In this document: one piece after another, positions 62,093 to 64,000 of the stretch
Numbering within the stretch: position 1 is the stretch's first letter
Layout of the letters: every line of letters begins with the position of its first letter
DNA from: JAAZBG01 sp964390065
Lineage (GTDB): Bacteria > Fibrobacterota > Chitinivibrionia > Chitinivibrionales > Chitinispirillaceae
Assembly (NCBI GenBank): GCA_964390065.1
Contig: CAYMGX010000005.1
Coordinates: forward strand, 1 to 64,000
Reading direction: 5' to 3'
Length of the DNA: 64,000 nucleotides
Notes under the pieces: generated by a model
Told to the model about the DNA's origin: nothing
Database searches by the model: none
Seen by the model: the letters and a program-made list of their open reading frames with translations, nothing else
Translations under genes and position numbers: made by a program

Positions 62093-64000
62093 CTACTGCC
62101 GCTGCTCCCACTTGATTTCCGGTATTTTCTTTATATTAACAACAAAGTAATACCCGGGATTAAGCCGCTCAGGACGCCATTGGAAACGCATATCCCAGCA
62201 TTCGAGGTCGCAGCGAATATTAATGCTGTTTTGTACCCATTGGTTTTCTGTAAAGTTGTAATTGCTGCTCCAGCTTAATGACCAGTTTGGTGTGAAGTTG
62301 ATATTTGCTGATGCACTTAGTGAATACTGTTTTGTTGGTATAAACATTGATGTTTGTGTTGCCCTGCTCATCGAATAGGAATATGTCGGCGTAAAGCTGA
62401 AGTCCCAGCTTTGAGCACCACCTTTTTCGTGACGGTTCTTGTCAAACTTTGTCAATGAATCAAGTTCGAGCAGATTGCCACCCCATAATTTGCCCCGTGC
62501 GCCAAGTGACCCTGTTGACAATGTAAGATTCATCGTTTTAAGAATCGGCGCAGAAAGTGCTGAGCTCTGATCATACAGCCAGAATGATGATGAATAACTG
62601 AGACGGATCATTTTAATACCGGTTGATGCACTTACTGAAAGGTCACTCCATTTTTGATCTTCTGCCTCGAAATCATAGCTTGCGGAAACGCTTCCGCTCA
62701 GAATGGAAAATTTCATTTCTGATGGTTTCTCCTCTTCTTTCACAGTCTTTAAAATTTTACCGTCAAACTGATTTGAAAGAGAAAAGGTCATCACCTGTCG
62801 CTGTTTCGTTGCTGTTGCAATTGGAATTCCAATATTGGCGAAATACTTATCCTGATTATACTCAGGGGTAAACGTGTAACTTACTGATGGAGAAAATGTG
62901 TGACGTAATCCGGTAAAGTTGAATATACGAATCGGGAATAGGCCGTATAAATTTGTTGATGCAGAAATGCCTGCGTCCCACCATGCGTTATTGATTATTG
63001 AACTGTGACTCTCCCGAAGTTCGTTTTTGATAATTTTTGATTTCGTGATAATAATTGTGTCGGGATCCCCCCGGTTATCTTTTGTCAAAGTGTCACGTTT
63101 TACCTCTGTGTAATCAGTGTGACGGTTATCTTTTGATGTTGACTTGAGTGTGTCATGTACAAGTAGTGTATCATACCGGATTCCAAGGAGTGTTGTATCG
63201 GTATAATTGTCAAATGTTGAGAGTCGGGCATTGATACTGGGGGTTATGCGTATATGCTTGAAAAGTGACAGCGGTGCATTTAATGACACTGTGTTATGTA
63301 ACCCTGAATTAAATGTGTCAAGCAAGTTATCGCTTTTTACTTTTATATGTCGTACATTGCCGGAGGCATTGTAACCGATAGTGATTTTATTATACCATTT
63401 CGCACTGTCACTGCCTTCCCCCTCTTTTTGAGGAAATATCGGGCGCGATGGAAGGTTGAATTTTACGGATGGGAGATTTTCGCTGATACTGTCGGTAATA
63501 AGGTTATGGGTTCTGTCCCATACCACATTCAGACTTGCATTAATTTTTTCAAACCGGTGAGCAAAGGCAAAATTTGCTGTAAGATTCTGGTTTGTAAGTT
63601 CATCAGCGTCCTCTGATGATTGCTGGTATAATTTTTTATTCGATATGAGATTTCCGCGTCCGCTTAATGTTGTAAGGCCGCTTGGTGTCAGCTGCTGATT
63701 ATGTGTGTAGTCAAGCGCCCATTGTTTCGATTCATTTGCAAACGCAGTCGATACTACCGATCGAGCATTGATACTGCCATTTAAATGATATTTCCATGCA
63801 TATTTACTTGCTCCTTCAAGAACAAACTCCCTGAACTCTGTAACTTTACCGCGTGCGAGAAAATCGACATAGTCATTAGGAACATAATAGTAACCGATAT
63901 TTTCTATGTATCCGCCACCTGTCGGGTGCCCTCCCCATGAAGGTGTCAGAATACCGCTTTTGCGGTTTTTTTCAATCGGGAAAACGAAGTAGGGTAGTGC
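62093..64000 (-). CDS. lptD: LPS-assembly protein LptD, C-terminal part
   Basis: The frame stays open from 62093 to the right edge of the window, so the N-terminus lies outside. About 635 residues are visible. Reading from the edge: FVFPIEKNRKSGILTPSWGG, then YYYVPNDYVDFLARGKVTEF and KYHLNGSINARSVV. These are typical of the LptD/OstA barrel start (fPi-kR-SGfl-P, G-Y-Y-x-x-N-D-Y). The remainder is a long series of amphipathic strands ending in FVVNIKKIPEIKWEQRQ. LptD with LptE inserts LPS into the outer leaflet. It converges on the PP-loop gene and fits the lipid A acyltransferase found nearby. Confidence 0.85.
   Translation of the reverse strand, partial: ALPYFVFPIEKNRKSGILTPSWGGHPTGGGYIENIGYYYVPNDYVDFLARGKVTEFREFVLEGASKYAWKYHLNGSINARSVVSTAFANESKQWALDYTHNQQLTPSGLTTLSGRGNLISNKKLYQQSSEDADELTNQNLTANFAFAHRFEKINASLNVVWDRTHNLITDSISENLPSVKFNLPSRPIFPQKEGEGSDSAKWYNKITIGYNASGNVRHIKVKSDNLLDTFNSGLHNTVSLNAPLSLFKHIRITPSINARLSTFDNYTDTTLLGIRYDTLLVHDTLKSTSKDNRHTDYTEVKRDTLTKDNRGDPDTIIITKSKIIKNELRESHSSIINNAWWDAGISASTNLYGLFPIRIFNFTGLRHTFSPSVSYTFTPEYNQDKYFANIGIPIATATKQRQVMTFSLSNQFDGKILKTVKEEEKPSEMKFSILSGSVSASYDFEAEDQKWSDLSVSASTGIKMIRLSYSSSFWLYDQSSALSAPILKTMNLTLSTGSLGARGKLWGGNLLELDSLTKFDKNRHEKGGAQSWDFSFTPTYSYSMSRATQTSMFIPTKQYSLSASANINFTPNWSLSWSSNYNFTENQWVQNSINIRCDLECWDMRFQWRPERLNPGYYFVVNIKKIPEIKWEQRQ

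Overview
Organism. The window looks like a chromosomal scaffold piece from a Gram-negative bacterium of the Fibrobacterota (Fibrobacter/Chitinispirillum-like). The evidence is a TIGR02147-type regulator (a family known mainly from Fibrobacter), several large secreted proteins ending in a type IX-like sorting module, a GH5 cellulase and the start of a GH97 glycosidase, an LptD outer-membrane protein, and a TonB protein. Base composition is moderately AT-rich. One run of 100 N (34002-34101) is a scaffold gap inside an RND pump gene. No rRNA, tRNA or CRISPR array was recognised.

Layout. 1-9.9 kb: polysaccharide degradation and secreted propeller proteins (GH97 N-terminus, a two-component-regulator-type propeller, a tandem-repeat propeller, GH5), with a GNAT and an isoprenylcysteine-methyltransferase-like gene. 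10.1-16.6 kb: an accessory island flanked by two copies of a dispersed repeat. It carries a PD-(D/E)XK-like orphan, a 784-residue protein with a toxin/effector-like membrane hairpin, and a two-TM partner that could be its immunity protein. 16.6-18.3 kb: phosphate transporter plus DUF47. 18.4-26.9 kb: an exported dikinase-like lipoprotein, a Cys-rich lipoprotein and three tandem paralogous secreted proteins. 27-32 kb: mntP, a UbiA-type prenyltransferase, a gene-poor kilobase with three AAGCGCTT sites, an orphan histidine kinase and a flavodoxin. 32.3-39.4 kb: a copper/silver efflux operon (cusCBA-like) with metal-binding accessory proteins. 39.6-43.3 kb: bacteriohemerythrin, a VOC protein, then the TIGR02147 regulator overlapping an LRR lipoprotein. 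43.5-49.5 kb: a CotH kinase - DUF4956 - HlyD-like - TolC-like - VTC-domain cluster with a small ribbon-helix-helix protein. 49.6-64 kb: AEC transporter, porin-like protein, FG-GAP protein, ilvD-gmhA-CDF, TonB, an extended Ndk, a lipid A-type acyltransferase, a PP-loop ATPase and the 3' part of lptD.

Main results. (1) A dyad, ACTGTTCTCAAAAGAGAAT in gene direction, lies about 140-160 bp upstream of each of the three tandem paralogs (23.2, 25.1 and 26.9 kb). It also lies at the same place and orientation upstream of the TIGR02147 regulator about 15 kb away. In all four leaders it sits 50 or 51 nt from a TATATT box. This looks like an autoregulated regulon of a functionally undescribed regulator family. 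(2) The CotH/DUF4956/VTC cluster here carries HlyD- and TolC-like genes but no recognisable inner-membrane pump. That suggests an envelope system in which DUF4956 may be the inner-membrane component. (3) Two of the three paralogs share a 296-nt stretch with no differences inside otherwise diverged genes, a sign of recent gene conversion.
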